Shown: positions 40,554 through 49,783, numbered from the stretch's first letter. The stretch is 64,000 bases of DNA from Streptomyces sp. DSM 15324 (GCF_001514285.1 NZ_KQ949023.1:744001-808000); one strand, 5' to 3'. Notes: generated by a model not told the origin, from the letters alone. Numbers and translations are program-made.

Positions 40554-41279
40554 GGGCCCCTCGCAACTCCCGGCAGGCTGCCGGGTTTTCACTGTTCTCG
40601 CGGCACGACCAGAGTCACTCTGCCCGACATCCGTGGGGCGCGATCCGGTTTCGCGCTGACGAGATGTGACCAGAAGCCCCGCTTCCCGGACCAGCCTTTC
40701 CACCTGCCGATCCGCTTCCGATCCGCTTCCGGGAGCCCGGCGGGACACGGCCGGGTCCGCCAGGGCGGCGACCCACTCAGCGCAGCAGCGGCGTCCGGCC
40801 GCCCCGTACCGCGCACCGGCGGCGCCGGATTCGTCGGCCTCCGGGACACCGGGACGCCGACCGCCTGGAACCCGTATCGGTCCCGGGTTCGCAGTCCGTA
40901 AGCGCCGACCACGATCCGCTTCCGCGTCCCCGCGCCGGGCTGCGAAGACCCGCTTGCCCCGTGCCGCCGGGCGTGTCGGGAGCGCGTGGGCTTCGGGCTG
41001 GGTCCCGCCGGTTCGGCCTGCCCTGCGACGCCGGGCGGGTCGGGAGCGCGTGGGCTTCGGGCTGGGTCCTCCCGGTCCCGTCTGCCCTGCGACGCCGGGC
41101 GTGTCGGGATCACGGGCACTTGGGGCTGGGTTCGCGCAGGCCCGTCTGCCCTGCGACACCCCGCCCGCAGCAAGCTCCCCGCGCCGCGCAGCACCGCTTC
41201 GCTCCCTGGGGAGGGCCCCCGCGACGCCGTGCGGCCCGCCTCCCCCCCCCGGCCGAGGACCGGACGTCGCGGGCACCGC
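40554..41279. other. 726-bp gene-free region with a 64-bp tandem repeat
   Basis: Between the operon start at 40553 and the luciferase-like gene stop at 41280. No frame looks like a protein. It contains the three-unit 64-bp repeat listed next and must carry the promoter of the 40553 operon. Confidence 0.6.
40972..41163. repeat. Three tandem 64-bp units
   Basis: Units align at TCGGGA (40976, 41040, 41104): each has a GTGGGCTTCGGGCTGGGT-type core and ends CCCTGCGACGCCGGGCG or close to it. The third is the most diverged. A partial fourth (CCGTGCCGCCGGGCG) precedes. No spacers, so not CRISPR. Confidence 0.85.
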
Positions 41280-42167
41280 CTAGAGAGCGGGGGCCGGCCG
41301 TCCCAAGGCCCCCAGTACCGCCGCCAGTTGCCCCAGCGGTTCCGGGCCGATCACGCGGAGCACCACCGTGGCGGCGCCGGCCTTCGTGAGGTCGTCGATC
41401 GCGGCGGCGGCCTCGCGTGCGGTGCCGGAGACGGTGAAGACCTCCTCCTGCGGGCGCCCGAGCCAGGCGCCGTGGCCCTCGGTGTGCGGGTGGAGGGCGC
41501 GGGACACCTCGTCGGGGTCGTCGCCGACGCAGGCGAAGGAGAAGACGGTGAGCGTGTGCTCGGGACCGGCGCCGCCCCGCTCGGTCAGGGTGCGGACCCG
41601 GGCGAGGTCGTTCGGGCCGTGGCCCTCGGCGATCAGCGTGCCGTCCGCGACCCGACCGGACAGCTCCAGCGAGCGGGGCCGTACGACCCCCGCGACGACG
41701 GGCGGCACCTCGGTCGGCGGATGCACCAACTTGATCCCGTCCAGATGGACTTCACGCCCGTCGAGGTCCACCCGCGCACCGCGCAGCAGCGCCCGCACCG
41801 AGGTGATCGTCTCCTCCAGCAGCGCCAGCGGGGAGCGGGGCGCGACCCCGGCCCGGGCCATCCACTCCGGCACCCCGTGCCCGATCCCGGCCACCAGTCG
41901 GCCGGGGAACACCCGGGCCAGCGTGGCCAGTTCCATCGCCAGCAGCGCGGGGCTGCGCAGCGGGGCCGGGGCGATGCCGATGCCCACCCGGAGGCGTTCG
42001 GTCGCGCCGAGGGCCACGGCGGCCGCCGACACCCCGCCGTTCCAGTCGAGGTCCTCCACCACCCAGAGGTCGTCCGCTCCGAGCGCCTCGGCCCGCCGAG
42101 CGAACGCGGGCAGCCCCTCGGGCGCCCAGTCGCGGTCGTACATCACACCGATGCGTACGTTCGTCAT
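41280..42167 (-). CDS. Luciferase-like (LLM class) flavin/F420-dependent oxidoreductase
   Basis: A 295-residue TIM-barrel oxidoreductase: MTNVRIGVMYDRDWAPEGLP, DLWVVEDLDWNGGVSAAAVA, TERLRVGIGIAPAPLRSPAL, FPGRLVAGIGHGVPEW, GRVADGTLIAEG. The family uses FMNH2 or F420; which one cannot be told. Substrate unknown. ATG at 42167 preceded by AAAGGTCCGGAG. Follows the GH5 gene on the same strand after 101 bp but is unlikely to share its function. Confidence 0.85.
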   Translation of the reverse strand: MTNVRIGVMYDRDWAPEGLPAFARRAEALGADDLWVVEDLDWNGGVSAAAVALGATERLRVGIGIAPAPLRSPALLAMELATLARVFPGRLVAGIGHGVPEWMARAGVAPRSPLALLEETITSVRALLRGARVDLDGREVHLDGIKLVHPPTEVPPVVAGVVRPRSLELSGRVADGTLIAEGHGPNDLARVRTLTERGGAGPEHTLTVFSFACVGDDPDEVSRALHPHTEGHGAWLGRPQEEVFTVSGTAREAAAAIDDLTKAGAATVVLRVIGPEPLGQLAAVLGALGRPAPAL

Positions 42168-42268
42168 GCTCCGGACCTTTGCGTGGGTGACGGGGGAAGC
42201 TCGACAGAAGGCACAGAAGGCGGTGACCGGCCCGCCGGTGTCAGGGACGGCGGGCCGGTCCGTCCGGG

Positions 42269-43396
42269 TCAGCCCTGGACGGGCCTGCCGCGGCCCCAGG
42301 CCCAGGCGAGGCGGTCGGCGCCGGACTGGTTGGTGGTCTCCAGCCACGGACGGCTGACCGGGCCGACGAGCTTCTGCACGGAGTAGATGTCGTCGGTGCG
42401 CAGCCCCGGCCAGTACACCGAACCCATCTTCAGTTCGCGGAAGGTGTCGGTGACGGCCTGGATGAAGTTGACGTAGTTGTTGTCCGGCGTCTTCACGTCG
42501 TAGTTCAGGCCGTCGGTCATGGGCGCGCCGAACTCGTCCGCCACGGTCCGGTTCGCGCAGTCCCCGATGCGCACCTTCAGGTCGGCGACCCACTGGTCGT
42601 AGGTGGCGTACGACTTCCAGAAGCCGTAGTGGTGCAGGGAGAGGTAGGTGCCCTTCAGGCGTGGGTCGGCGCAGACCGTGGTGACGTGGTCGTTGTAGCC
42701 GGCGCCGCTGACGAAGACCCGGTTGCGCGGCACGGACCGGTAGGTGTCGAGCCACTTCGCGGCGAGGTCGGCCCACTCGGTGTCGGTGTAGCCGTGCGGC
42801 TCGTTCATCGGCTCGAAGTAGACACGCCGGTCGCTCTTGTAGGCCTTGACGACGGTCTTCCACATCGGCCAGTAGGTGGCCTCGTCGTCGATGTAGCCGT
42901 CCTTGCGGGTGCCGGTGCCCTCCCAGTAGGACACGATCACTTTGAAGCCCCGGTCGGAGGCCGCGTCGATGACCCCGCGGTACGACTTCCAGTACGCGCC
43001 ATTGACCGTGTACGGGTTGATCGGCAGCCGGACCGTGTTGGCGCCGAGGTTGGCGCGGAAGGCCGCGATGATCCGGCTCGCCTTCCTGTACGTCTGCCGG
43101 TAGGTGTCCGAGGTGGACAGACCGGACAGCTGGAGGTAGTCGTCGGCGAAGTTGTCCCGCGGGTCGGCCCAGTTCACGCCCTTGAACTGCGTGGTGTCGG
43201 CGGCCAGGCCCGACGCGGCAAAGGCGTGCGTGGCGGAGGCGGGGGCCGGGGCGGCGGAGGCGGGCGCGGCGGCGAGGGTGCTGCCGGCGAGCGCGGCCAC
43301 CGCGACGGCGGCGAGAGCGGTCCGCAGCCGGGGCGAGCGGGAGGAGCGGGCGGTACGGGAGGAGCGGGAGGAGGCTCTGACGGGGGTCCTGCGCAT
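42269..43396 (-). CDS. Secreted GH5-type glycosidase (cellulase family)
   Basis: A 375-residue exported hydrolase. The N-terminus is Arg-rich followed by LRTALAAVAVAALAGSTLAA and a cleavage site near ASAAPA. The catalytic barrel starts FKGVNWADPRDNFADDYLQL and has FEPMNEPHGY (acid/base Glu) and VADEFGAPM (nucleophile Glu). It aligns along the whole barrel with the enzyme at 20438 but has no lectin domain. GGAAAGGG precedes the ATG. Two LacI-type palindromes lie 22-75 bp upstream and should repress it. Confidence 0.9.
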   Translation of the reverse strand: MRRTPVRASSRSSRTARSSRSPRLRTALAAVAVAALAGSTLAAAPASAAPAPASATHAFAASGLAADTTQFKGVNWADPRDNFADDYLQLSGLSTSDTYRQTYRKASRIIAAFRANLGANTVRLPINPYTVNGAYWKSYRGVIDAASDRGFKVIVSYWEGTGTRKDGYIDDEATYWPMWKTVVKAYKSDRRVYFEPMNEPHGYTDTEWADLAAKWLDTYRSVPRNRVFVSGAGYNDHVTTVCADPRLKGTYLSLHHYGFWKSYATYDQWVADLKVRIGDCANRTVADEFGAPMTDGLNYDVKTPDNNYVNFIQAVTDTFRELKMGSVYWPGLRTDDIYSVQKLVGPVSRPWLETTNQSGADRLAWAWGRGRPVQG

Positions 43397-43417
43397 CGAC
43401 TTGCCCTTTCCGAACGA

Positions 43418-43437
43418 CGATGTTTACGCAAACATCG
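43418..43437. promoter_or_regulatory. LacI-type operator A of the second GH5 gene
   Basis: CGATGTTTAC-GCAAACATCG, palindromic at 18 of 20 positions, 22 bp before the start codon. Confidence 0.72.
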
Positions 43438-43454
43438 CTCTCCGTCCAGGGGTG

Positions 43455-43470
43455 ATGTTTACGTAAACAT
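43455..43470. promoter_or_regulatory. LacI-type operator B of the second GH5 gene
   Basis: ATGTTTAC-GTAAACAT, a perfect 16-bp palindrome. Its centre is 35 bp from that of operator A. Confidence 0.75.
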
Positions 43471-43570
43471 GGCGGCGCCGGAAGCTTGGCACTGTGCCCG
43501 GTGATCGTCAAGGTTTCGCGCACGTAACGTTTGCGGGCGAGGGGCATCGCGGGCGGCCTCGCGGGGCCCC

Positions 43571-44611
43571 TCAGGATGTCGCCAGCGGATTGAGGGTCAG
43601 CGGCGCGATCTTGCCCTCCAGCATGGCGCCGAGGCCCTGCGCGGCGCAGATGTCGGGCCGCTCCGCGATGTGGACCGGCATCCCGGTGGCCTGCCGCAGC
43701 ATGTGGTCGAAGCCGGGCAGCAGGGCGGAGCCGCCGACCATCATGATCCCCCGGTCCGCCAGGTCGGCGACCAGGTCCGGCGGGCACTCCCGGAGCACCC
43801 TGCCGATGCCGTCGAGCACGGCCGTCAGCGGGGTCTCGATCGCGTCCCGCACGGCGGCGGTGTCGACGAGGACGGAACGGGCCAGGCCCGTCGCCACGTC
43901 CCGCCCGTGGATCTCCGTGGAGGCCGGCCCGTGCGGGGTGAGACCGTTGCCGGACAGGGCCAGCTGCAAGGGCCGTACGGACTGGCTCGGCAGCATCAAC
44001 TCGTGCTCCAGCCGCAGGTGTTGCACGATCGCGTGATCCACGGCCTCGCCGCCCACCGGGATCCGCTCGGCGGTCACGATCGAGCCGAGCGAGAGCACCG
44101 CGATCTGGGTGGCGGCCGCCCCGCACACCATGATCATCGTGGCCTCGGGGTGCTCGACCGGCAGCCCGCAGCCGACGGCGGCGGCGATCAGGGTGTCCAC
44201 CAGCTCCACCCGGCGCGAGCCCAGTCCGACGAGCGTCTCGATCGTGGCGCGGCGGGCCAGCGGGTCGGCGTCGTGCGGGGTGCAGGCGGCGGCCCGCAGG
44301 AACGGCTTGCGGCGCAGCTGCCGGCGCACCTTGTCGCCGAGCAGGTGCCGCAGCATGCGCTGCGCCATCTCGATGTCGACGACCGTGCCGCCGGACACCG
44401 GCCGCATCACCCGGATGTAGTCCGGGGTGCGGCCCGTCATCCGCTCGGCGAACTCGCCCACCGCGATCAGCGCGCCGGTACGGGTGTTCACGGCGGCGAC
44501 CGACGGCTGGTCCACGACCAGCCCGGCCCCCCGCACGTACACCCGGGTCCGTGCCGCCCCGAGGTCGACGGCGAAGTGGCAGCGGCGCAACTGCTCCAGA
44601 CTGGCGGTCAT
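43571..44611 (-). CDS. MreB/Mbl-like actin-family protein
   Basis: A 346-residue bacterial actin homologue. FAVDLGAARTRVYVRGAGLV is phosphate-1, AAVNTRTGALIAVGEFAERM the usual MreB start, MIMVCGAAATQIAVLSLGSI phosphate-2, and GIMMVGGSALLPGFDHML the adenosine motif. Order and length fit MreB, but it is more diverged than the rod-shape MreB and has no mreC/mreD/rodA beside it. Streptomycetes carry extra MreB-like proteins needed for spore-wall integrity; this is probably one of them. ATG at 44611 follows GGGAGGACCCGCC. Confidence 0.85.
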   Translation of the reverse strand: MTASLEQLRRCHFAVDLGAARTRVYVRGAGLVVDQPSVAAVNTRTGALIAVGEFAERMTGRTPDYIRVMRPVSGGTVVDIEMAQRMLRHLLGDKVRRQLRRKPFLRAAACTPHDADPLARRATIETLVGLGSRRVELVDTLIAAAVGCGLPVEHPEATMIMVCGAAATQIAVLSLGSIVTAERIPVGGEAVDHAIVQHLRLEHELMLPSQSVRPLQLALSGNGLTPHGPASTEIHGRDVATGLARSVLVDTAAVRDAIETPLTAVLDGIGRVLRECPPDLVADLADRGIMMVGGSALLPGFDHMLRQATGMPVHIAERPDICAAQGLGAMLEGKIAPLTLNPLATS

Positions 44612-44781
44612 GGCGGGTCCTCCCGAGAGCGCAGACCATGGGGCCGCCTGGCCGGCGGGCCTCCTGCGGGGTGGGCCGCCGGGCGGCCGGCCTCCCTCGC
44701 ATCCTGCGCGGGCCGTGCGGGGGGACGCCTCTTCAAGGGGGCCGGGCGGGGCGCGCCCGAATGGGGGGTTGTCCCGGCGGC

Positions 44782-44875
44782 GCGCCTCCCGCCCTGTCCG
44801 GCGGTGCCTCGGCTGCGGTCGGGGCGGGGCGCCTCCCGCCCTGTCCGGCGGCGCCCCGGCTGCGGTCGGCGGACG
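44782..44875. repeat. Two tandem 47-bp units
   Basis: Both start GCGCCTCCCGCCCTGTCCGG (44782, 44829) and contain CGGCTGCGGTCGG; few mismatches. Confidence 0.85.
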
Positions 44876-44949
44876 GTCTCCAGGACCTCCGAGGCGCCGG
44901 TGACACGGGCGCGGCGGCGGCCCCCGGCCCGCCGCCACGGGCCGACGGT

Positions 44950-45228
44950 CAGCGGCCCTTTACCGACTCTCCCCGGCCCCTGAGCGGGCCTACAACGACT
45001 CGCCCCAGCCCTTCGCCAGCCCTCACTGGCCCTTCAACGGTCCTTCCCGGCTCTTCCCGGCCCCCACTGGCCCTTCAACGGCCCTCCCCGGCTTCCCGGC
45101 CCTCAGTGGCCGTTCACCGGCCCTCGCCCACCCCCCCGGCCCCTCTCTGGCCCCTCACCGGCCGTTCGCCAGCTCTCATCGGCTCCTCACCGGCCGTTCG
45201 CCAGCCCTCCCCGGACCCTCACCATCCC
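44950..45228. repeat. Degenerate C/T-rich repeat array
   Basis: Repeats built on CACTGGCCCTTCAACGG and TTCCCGGC with variations such as CAGTGGCCGTTCACCGG and CACCGGCCGTTCGCCAG. Ends at the MMPL stop codon, so it is the 3' region of that operon. Confidence 0.7.
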
Positions 45229-47352
45229 TCACCCGCCCCTCAACACCGCTTCCGGAGCAGGTTCCGACGGCTCCCCGAGCCGGCCGCCGGTCCGGTGGAA
45301 CAACCCGCTCGGCCACCACATCCACCGCCCCACGTCCAGCGTCAGCGCGGTGACCAGGACCGAGCGGACGACCAGGGTGTCCAGCAGCACCCCGAACGCC
45401 ACCGCGAACCCCAGCTCGGCTGCGAACACCAGCGGCAGCGAGGCCATCGCCGCGAAGGTGCCCGCCAGCACCACCCCCGCCGAGGTGATCACACCGCCGG
45501 TGGCCGACAGCCCCGTCAGCGCCCCGCGCCGGGTGCCGTGCCGGACGGCCTCCTCGCGCACCCGGGTGACCAGGAAGATGTTGTAGTCGATGCCGAGGGC
45601 GACCAGGAACACGAACGCCAGCAGCGGGAAGGAGGCCTCCTCCCCGGCGAAGTGGAAGACGTGCTCGAACACCAGGGCGCTCACCCCCATCGCCGCCCCG
45701 AACGACAGCACCACCGTCGCCATCAGCAGCAGCGGGGCGACGACCGCCCGCAGCAGCAGCGCGAGCACGAGGAACACCGCCACCAGCACGATGGGGATGA
45801 TCACCACCGAGTCGCGGTCGGCCGCCTCCCGTGTGTCGAGCAGCACCGCCGTGGTCCCGCCGACCTGCGCCCGCCCGCCCTCGACCTCGTGGACGGCGGC
45901 CCTGGCCCGCTCGACCGCCCGCATCGCGGCCGTACTGCTGGGATCGTCCCGCAGCTCCCCGGCCACCAGTGCCTCACCCCCCTTGACCACCGGCGCGGCG
46001 ACGCGGGCCACCCCCGGGACACCGGACAGCGCGCTCCGCACCTCCTGTGCCGCGTCCGCCCGCGCCACCACCAGGACGGGGTCGCCCGAGCCGGCCGGGA
46101 AGTGCCGGGCGCGGATCTCCTCGCCCACGGCCGACTGCGGGCGGCCGGTGAACTGGTCCTTCCCGGCCAGCCCGTCGGCCCGCAGCGTGAACATCCCGAG
46201 CGTCATCGCGCCGAGGACCAGCGCGGTACCGGCCCACACCAGCCGCGGCCGCCCGGAGACCGCGGCGCCCACCCGGGCCCAGACGCCGCCGGCCCCCGCG
46301 CCGGCGGGCGTCGCGTCGTACGAGGGGGTCGTCGGCCAGAAGATCCAGCGGCCGCAGACCACCAGCAGCGCCGGCATCAGGGTGGTCATGGCGAGCAGAC
46401 CGACGAGGACGCCGACCGCGCACGCCGGGCCGAGCCCCTGGGTGGAGTTGAGGGAGGCCAGGGTCAGCAGCGTCAGGCTGACCGCGACGGTCGCCGCGCT
46501 GGCGACGATCGCGGGACCGGAGCGCCGCAGGGCCCGCTCCATCGCCTCGTGCCGGTCCTCGTGCCGCCGCAGCTCCTCCCGGTAGCGCGAGGTGAGCAGG
46601 AGGGCGTAGTCGGTGGCGGCGCCGAACACCAGCACGGTCAGGATGAACCCGGTCTGCTTGTTGACGGTGAGTCCGGCGTTCCTCGCCAGGACGTAGATCA
46701 CCGCCTCGGAGGTGACCAGTGCCGCGCCCGCGGTCAGCAGCGGCAGCAGCGGGAGGACCGGGCTGCGGTAGGTGAGCAGCAGGATCAGGACGACCACGGA
46801 CGCGGTGATCGCCGTGAGCCCGCCCCCGCCGCCGAAGGCCTTGATGGAGTCGGCGGCCTGCCCGGCCGGCCCGGTGACATGGAACCCGGGACCGCCGCCG
46901 CCGTCCGTCTCGCCGACCTCGGTCAGCGCGTCGACGACCCTGCCGATCCCCTCCCATCCCGTGCGGTCCTTGTGCACCTGGACCACGGTCTGGATCGCCC
47001 GCCCGTCCGCCGACCGCACCGGGCCCTGCGGCGCGCCCTCGACCCCGTCGACCGTCCGGAAGGCCTCGGCGTCGGCGCGGGCCTTCGCCAGATCGGCGGC
47101 GGTGACGCCACCCGGCCGGTCGTAGACCACGATCGCGGGCACGGTGTCGGCGGGCCGGAACCGCGCCACCCGCTCGACGACCCGCGTCGACTCCGCGTCC
47201 CCGGGCAGCCAGGCCGAGTTGTCGTTCTGCTCGACCTCGCCCAGCCGCCCGGCCAGCATCAGGGCCGGGACCAGCAGGACCGCCCAGAGGGCGAGGACGA
47301 CCCACTTGCCGACCCGGCCGCCCGGCAGGGACACCAGCGTGCCCGCCCTCAC
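45229..47352 (-). CDS. MMPL-family (RND-type) membrane transporter
   Basis: A 707-residue exporter with about 12 membrane helices in two halves, each with a large outer loop. Seen: first helix WVVLALWAVLLVPALMLAGR, outer loop 1, helices 2-6 with LVFGAATDYALLLTSRYREE (the conserved GxxxDYxxL motif), and the mirror LVALGIDYNIFLVTRVREE in the second half; both Asp-Tyr pairs carry the proton relay. MMPL proteins export lipids or antimicrobials. GTG at 47352 overlaps the sigma gene stop by 4 bases, so the pair forms one operon. Confidence 0.9.
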   Translation of the reverse strand: MRAGTLVSLPGGRVGKWVVLALWAVLLVPALMLAGRLGEVEQNDNSAWLPGDAESTRVVERVARFRPADTVPAIVVYDRPGGVTAADLAKARADAEAFRTVDGVEGAPQGPVRSADGRAIQTVVQVHKDRTGWEGIGRVVDALTEVGETDGGGGPGFHVTGPAGQAADSIKAFGGGGGLTAITASVVVLILLLTYRSPVLPLLPLLTAGAALVTSEAVIYVLARNAGLTVNKQTGFILTVLVFGAATDYALLLTSRYREELRRHEDRHEAMERALRRSGPAIVASAATVAVSLTLLTLASLNSTQGLGPACAVGVLVGLLAMTTLMPALLVVCGRWIFWPTTPSYDATPAGAGAGGVWARVGAAVSGRPRLVWAGTALVLGAMTLGMFTLRADGLAGKDQFTGRPQSAVGEEIRARHFPAGSGDPVLVVARADAAQEVRSALSGVPGVARVAAPVVKGGEALVAGELRDDPSSTAAMRAVERARAAVHEVEGGRAQVGGTTAVLLDTREAADRDSVVIIPIVLVAVFLVLALLLRAVVAPLLLMATVVLSFGAAMGVSALVFEHVFHFAGEEASFPLLAFVFLVALGIDYNIFLVTRVREEAVRHGTRRGALTGLSATGGVITSAGVVLAGTFAAMASLPLVFAAELGFAVAFGVLLDTLVVRSVLVTALTLDVGRWMWWPSGLFHRTGGRLGEPSEPAPEAVLRGG

Positions 47353-48296
47353 AGGGACCTCGCCGCGGTGCCGATGTGGGCGAGCTTGTCGGGGTTGGCG
47401 ACGGCGTAGATCCCGCACACCCGGTCCCCGTCCGGGGTGAGGTCGAGGACGAGGACCGCGTACGGGGTGTCGCCGGCGAACAGCAGCGCCGACGGATCGC
47501 CGTTGACGCTGCGGTAGGCGATGCGCAGGCCCTGACCGGAACGCGGCGCGACCGAGGCGAGCAGCCGGGCCACCTTGTCCCGGCCCCGCAGCGGCCGGGG
47601 TCCGCCCGCGCCCTTGCCGCCGCCGTCGCCCCACAGCGTCACGTCCGGCGCCAGCAGCCGCAGCAGGGCGTCCAGGTCACCGCCGAGGGCGGCGTCCAGG
47701 AACCGCTCGGTCACCTGCCGCCGGACCTGCGGATCGGGCGCGTACCGGGGGCGCCGGGCGTGCACGTGCTCGCGGGCGCGGTGCGCGAGCTGGCGGATCG
47801 CCGAGGGGCTGCGGCCGAGGATCTCCGCGATCTCGGTGTGGGGGTAGCCGAACACCTCGTGCAGCACGAACACGCCCCGCTCCAGCGGGGTGAGGGTCTC
47901 CAGGACCACCAGCAGCGCCATCGACACCGACTCGGCACGCAGGGCCGCGTCGGCCGCGTCCGCGGTGTCGGCGGGGGCCGCGGCGTCCGGGAGGGGCCCG
48001 ACCAGCGGTTCGGGCAGCCAGGGCCCGACATAGGTCTCCCGGCGTCGGCTGACGGTGGCCCGGTGGGCGAGCGCCCCGTTCACCGCGATCCGCACCAGGT
48101 AGGCGCGCGGATGCCCGATCCGCGCCGCGCCCTCCGCCTCGTGCCGTGCCGCCCACGACAGCCACGTCTCCTGCATCACGTCCTCGGTGTCGCAGACGCT
48201 GCCGAGCATGTTGTAGACGATGGAGAACAACAGCTCCCGGTGGTCGGCGAACACCTCGGTCGCGGTGCGTGCCACCGGGTGCGGTGGGTGGGACAT
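47349..48296 (-). CDS. ECF sigma factor, SigJ/ECF41-like, with SnoaL-like C-terminal domain
   Basis: A 315-residue sigma factor. Residues ~15-85 are region 2 (FADHRELLFSIVYNMLGSVC, DTEDVMQETWLSW), ~125-185 region 4 (LTPLERGVFVLHEVFGYPHT, EIAEILGRSPSAIRQLAHRA), and the rest a SnoaL/NTF2-like extension with WGDGGGK and NPDKL, the motifs that characterise ECF41 and that regulate its activity. No anti-sigma gene is present, as usual for the group. Start at ATG 48296 with GGGAGG upstream. A TGTCACA sequence (48353-48359, minus strand) resembles the ECF41 -35 element, although the matching -10 is not clear. Confidence 0.9.
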   Translation of the reverse strand: MSHPPHPVARTATEVFADHRELLFSIVYNMLGSVCDTEDVMQETWLSWAARHEAEGAARIGHPRAYLVRIAVNGALAHRATVSRRRETYVGPWLPEPLVGPLPDAAAPADTADAADAALRAESVSMALLVVLETLTPLERGVFVLHEVFGYPHTEIAEILGRSPSAIRQLAHRAREHVHARRPRYAPDPQVRRQVTERFLDAALGGDLDALLRLLAPDVTLWGDGGGKGAGGPRPLRGRDKVARLLASVAPRSGQGLRIAYRSVNGDPSALLFAGDTPYAVLVLDLTPDGDRVCGIYAVANPDKLAHIGTAARSL

Positions 48297-48445
48297 CGTG
48301 GGCCTCCCGTCGCGGATGCTTTCGACACTGAGAGGGACCCGGCCGCCCGGAGTGTGACATGACCACCCTCGTATGTGACCCACGTCTCACCCCCGTGGGG
48401 GACTACAGCGACCGTGCGGGTACTGTCCTGTTCCCCGGCCCGTTT

Positions 48446-49783
48446 TCACGGCGTCTGCCGCTCCGGCGGCCGGATCACCCCGAGTTCCACCAAGTCCTGC
48501 GGTCGGATACGGAGTTGACCGGCCGTCGCCTCCACCTCCCCGGGCGGCCGCTTGAGGATCGCGGCGGCCATCTCGGGCGCGATCACGGAGAAGTAGCTGT
48601 CCGGCGCGGCCCAGGTGCGGCCGGGCGCGGCCAGCGCGAGCGCCCCGCCGGAACCGCCCTCGCCGATCACCAGGGTGGTGACCGGCGTCCGCACGGTGGC
48701 GAGGACCCCGAACAGCTCCGCGATCGCCGCGCCCGCGCCCTGCCGTTCCGCCTCGGCGTCGTTGGCCGCGCCGGGGGTGTCCACCAGGGTGAGCACCGGG
48801 ATGCCGAGCCGGTCCGCGAGCCGGATCAGCCGGGTCGCCGTACGGTATCCGGCGGGCCGGGTGGCCGCCCCGGTCTGCGCGGCGTACGCGACGGTACGGC
48901 CGTCCTGCTCGCCGAAGCCGCACAGCATCCCGTCCGGGTCGGTACCCCCGCACCGGTCGCCACAGAGCGCGACCCGCCCGGTGAGACAGGCGTCCAGGTA
49001 CTGCGCGGCGCGCGGCCGGTGCGGGGAGCGGGCCCGGCGTACCGCGTCCCAGCCGGAGACCGGCAGATCCCGCGCGCCGAGCGGCTCCGGCACCGGGGCC
49101 GGCTCGCCGGACACCCCGGTCAGCAGCCGCAGCCACCGCCCGAGCGTCTCCCGCAGCTCCCCCTCGGGCACGACGGCGTCCGCCGCCCCCGCCGCGACCT
49201 GCGCCTCGGCCGTGTACGCGGCCGGATCGGCGTCCGCCGGCCGCACCCGGGACCCGGCGAAGCCGACCTGGGCCCCGGGCAGCGCGAGGACGACGTCCGC
49301 CCCCGCGCCGAGCGTGGCCCAGCCCCCGCCGGTCGTCGGGTCCCGCACCACCGCGATCTGCGCCAGCCCCGCCTGCCGGGTCAGCGCCGACTCCCGCGCC
49401 ACCCGCTGGAGTTGGCTGAGGGCGAGCATGCCCTCCTGCATCCGGCTGCCGCCCGTCGCGACCAACGGCACGACGGGCAGCCGGTGTTGGCGGGCATGGG
49501 CGTACGCCGCCGACAGCCGGTCGCCGGTGCGTTCGCCCAGCGAGCCGCCCAGGAAGCCGAACTCGAAGGCGATCAGGACCGCTTCGGTGCCCTCGACCCG
49601 GGCGGTGCCGCAGACGACGGACTCGCTCTCCCCGGTGCGCTCGGCCGCGCGGGCGCGCGCGAGGTCGTAGCCGGGCCAGGCCAGCGGCCCGTCGGGGCGT
49701 ACCTCCCGCGCCGGGTGGGGGAGTTCGGTGAAGGAGTCGGTGACGAGGGCGATGATCTCGCGGGCGCTCGCACGTCCCGTCAT
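48446..49783 (-). CDS. Acyl-CoA carboxylase carboxyltransferase (AccD-AccA fusion type)
   Basis: A 445-residue protein with the beta-like half first (FEFGFLGGSLGERTGDRLSA, ATGGSRMQEGMLALSQ, PTTGGGWATLGAGADVV) and the alpha-like half second (RTATRLIRLADRLGIPVLTL, VDTPGAANDAEAERQGAGAA, GEGGSGGALALAAP). It transfers CO2 from carboxybiotin to acetyl-CoA, or works in reverse; biotin carboxylase and carrier subunits are elsewhere. It overlaps the malonyl-CoA synthetase stop by 4 bases, so the operon supplies malonyl-CoA. Confidence 0.88.
   Translation of the reverse strand: MTGRASAREIIALVTDSFTELPHPAREVRPDGPLAWPGYDLARARAAERTGESESVVCGTARVEGTEAVLIAFEFGFLGGSLGERTGDRLSAAYAHARQHRLPVVPLVATGGSRMQEGMLALSQLQRVARESALTRQAGLAQIAVVRDPTTGGGWATLGAGADVVLALPGAQVGFAGSRVRPADADPAAYTAEAQVAAGAADAVVPEGELRETLGRWLRLLTGVSGEPAPVPEPLGARDLPVSGWDAVRRARSPHRPRAAQYLDACLTGRVALCGDRCGGTDPDGMLCGFGEQDGRTVAYAAQTGAATRPAGYRTATRLIRLADRLGIPVLTLVDTPGAANDAEAERQGAGAAIAELFGVLATVRTPVTTLVIGEGGSGGALALAAPGRTWAAPDSYFSVIAPEMAAAILKRPPGEVEATAGQLRIRPQDLVELGVIRPPERQTP

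Larger units (their letters stand above)
44612..45228. other. 617-bp gene-free region with repeats
   Basis: Upstream of the MreB-like gene and downstream of the MMPL gene (both minus). Holds a two-unit 47-bp repeat (44782-44875) and a pyrimidine-rich degenerate repeat array (about 44950-45228). No coding frame is convincing. Confidence 0.6.

Noticed and set aside
40972..41163. Possible CRISPR array
   Set aside because: Units are contiguous without spacers, only three copies, and no cas genes are in the window.
40536..41279. Genes in the gap before the TIR operon
   Set aside because: All frames there are Arg/Pro/Gly-rich shadows passing through the 64-bp repeats; none has a start signal.
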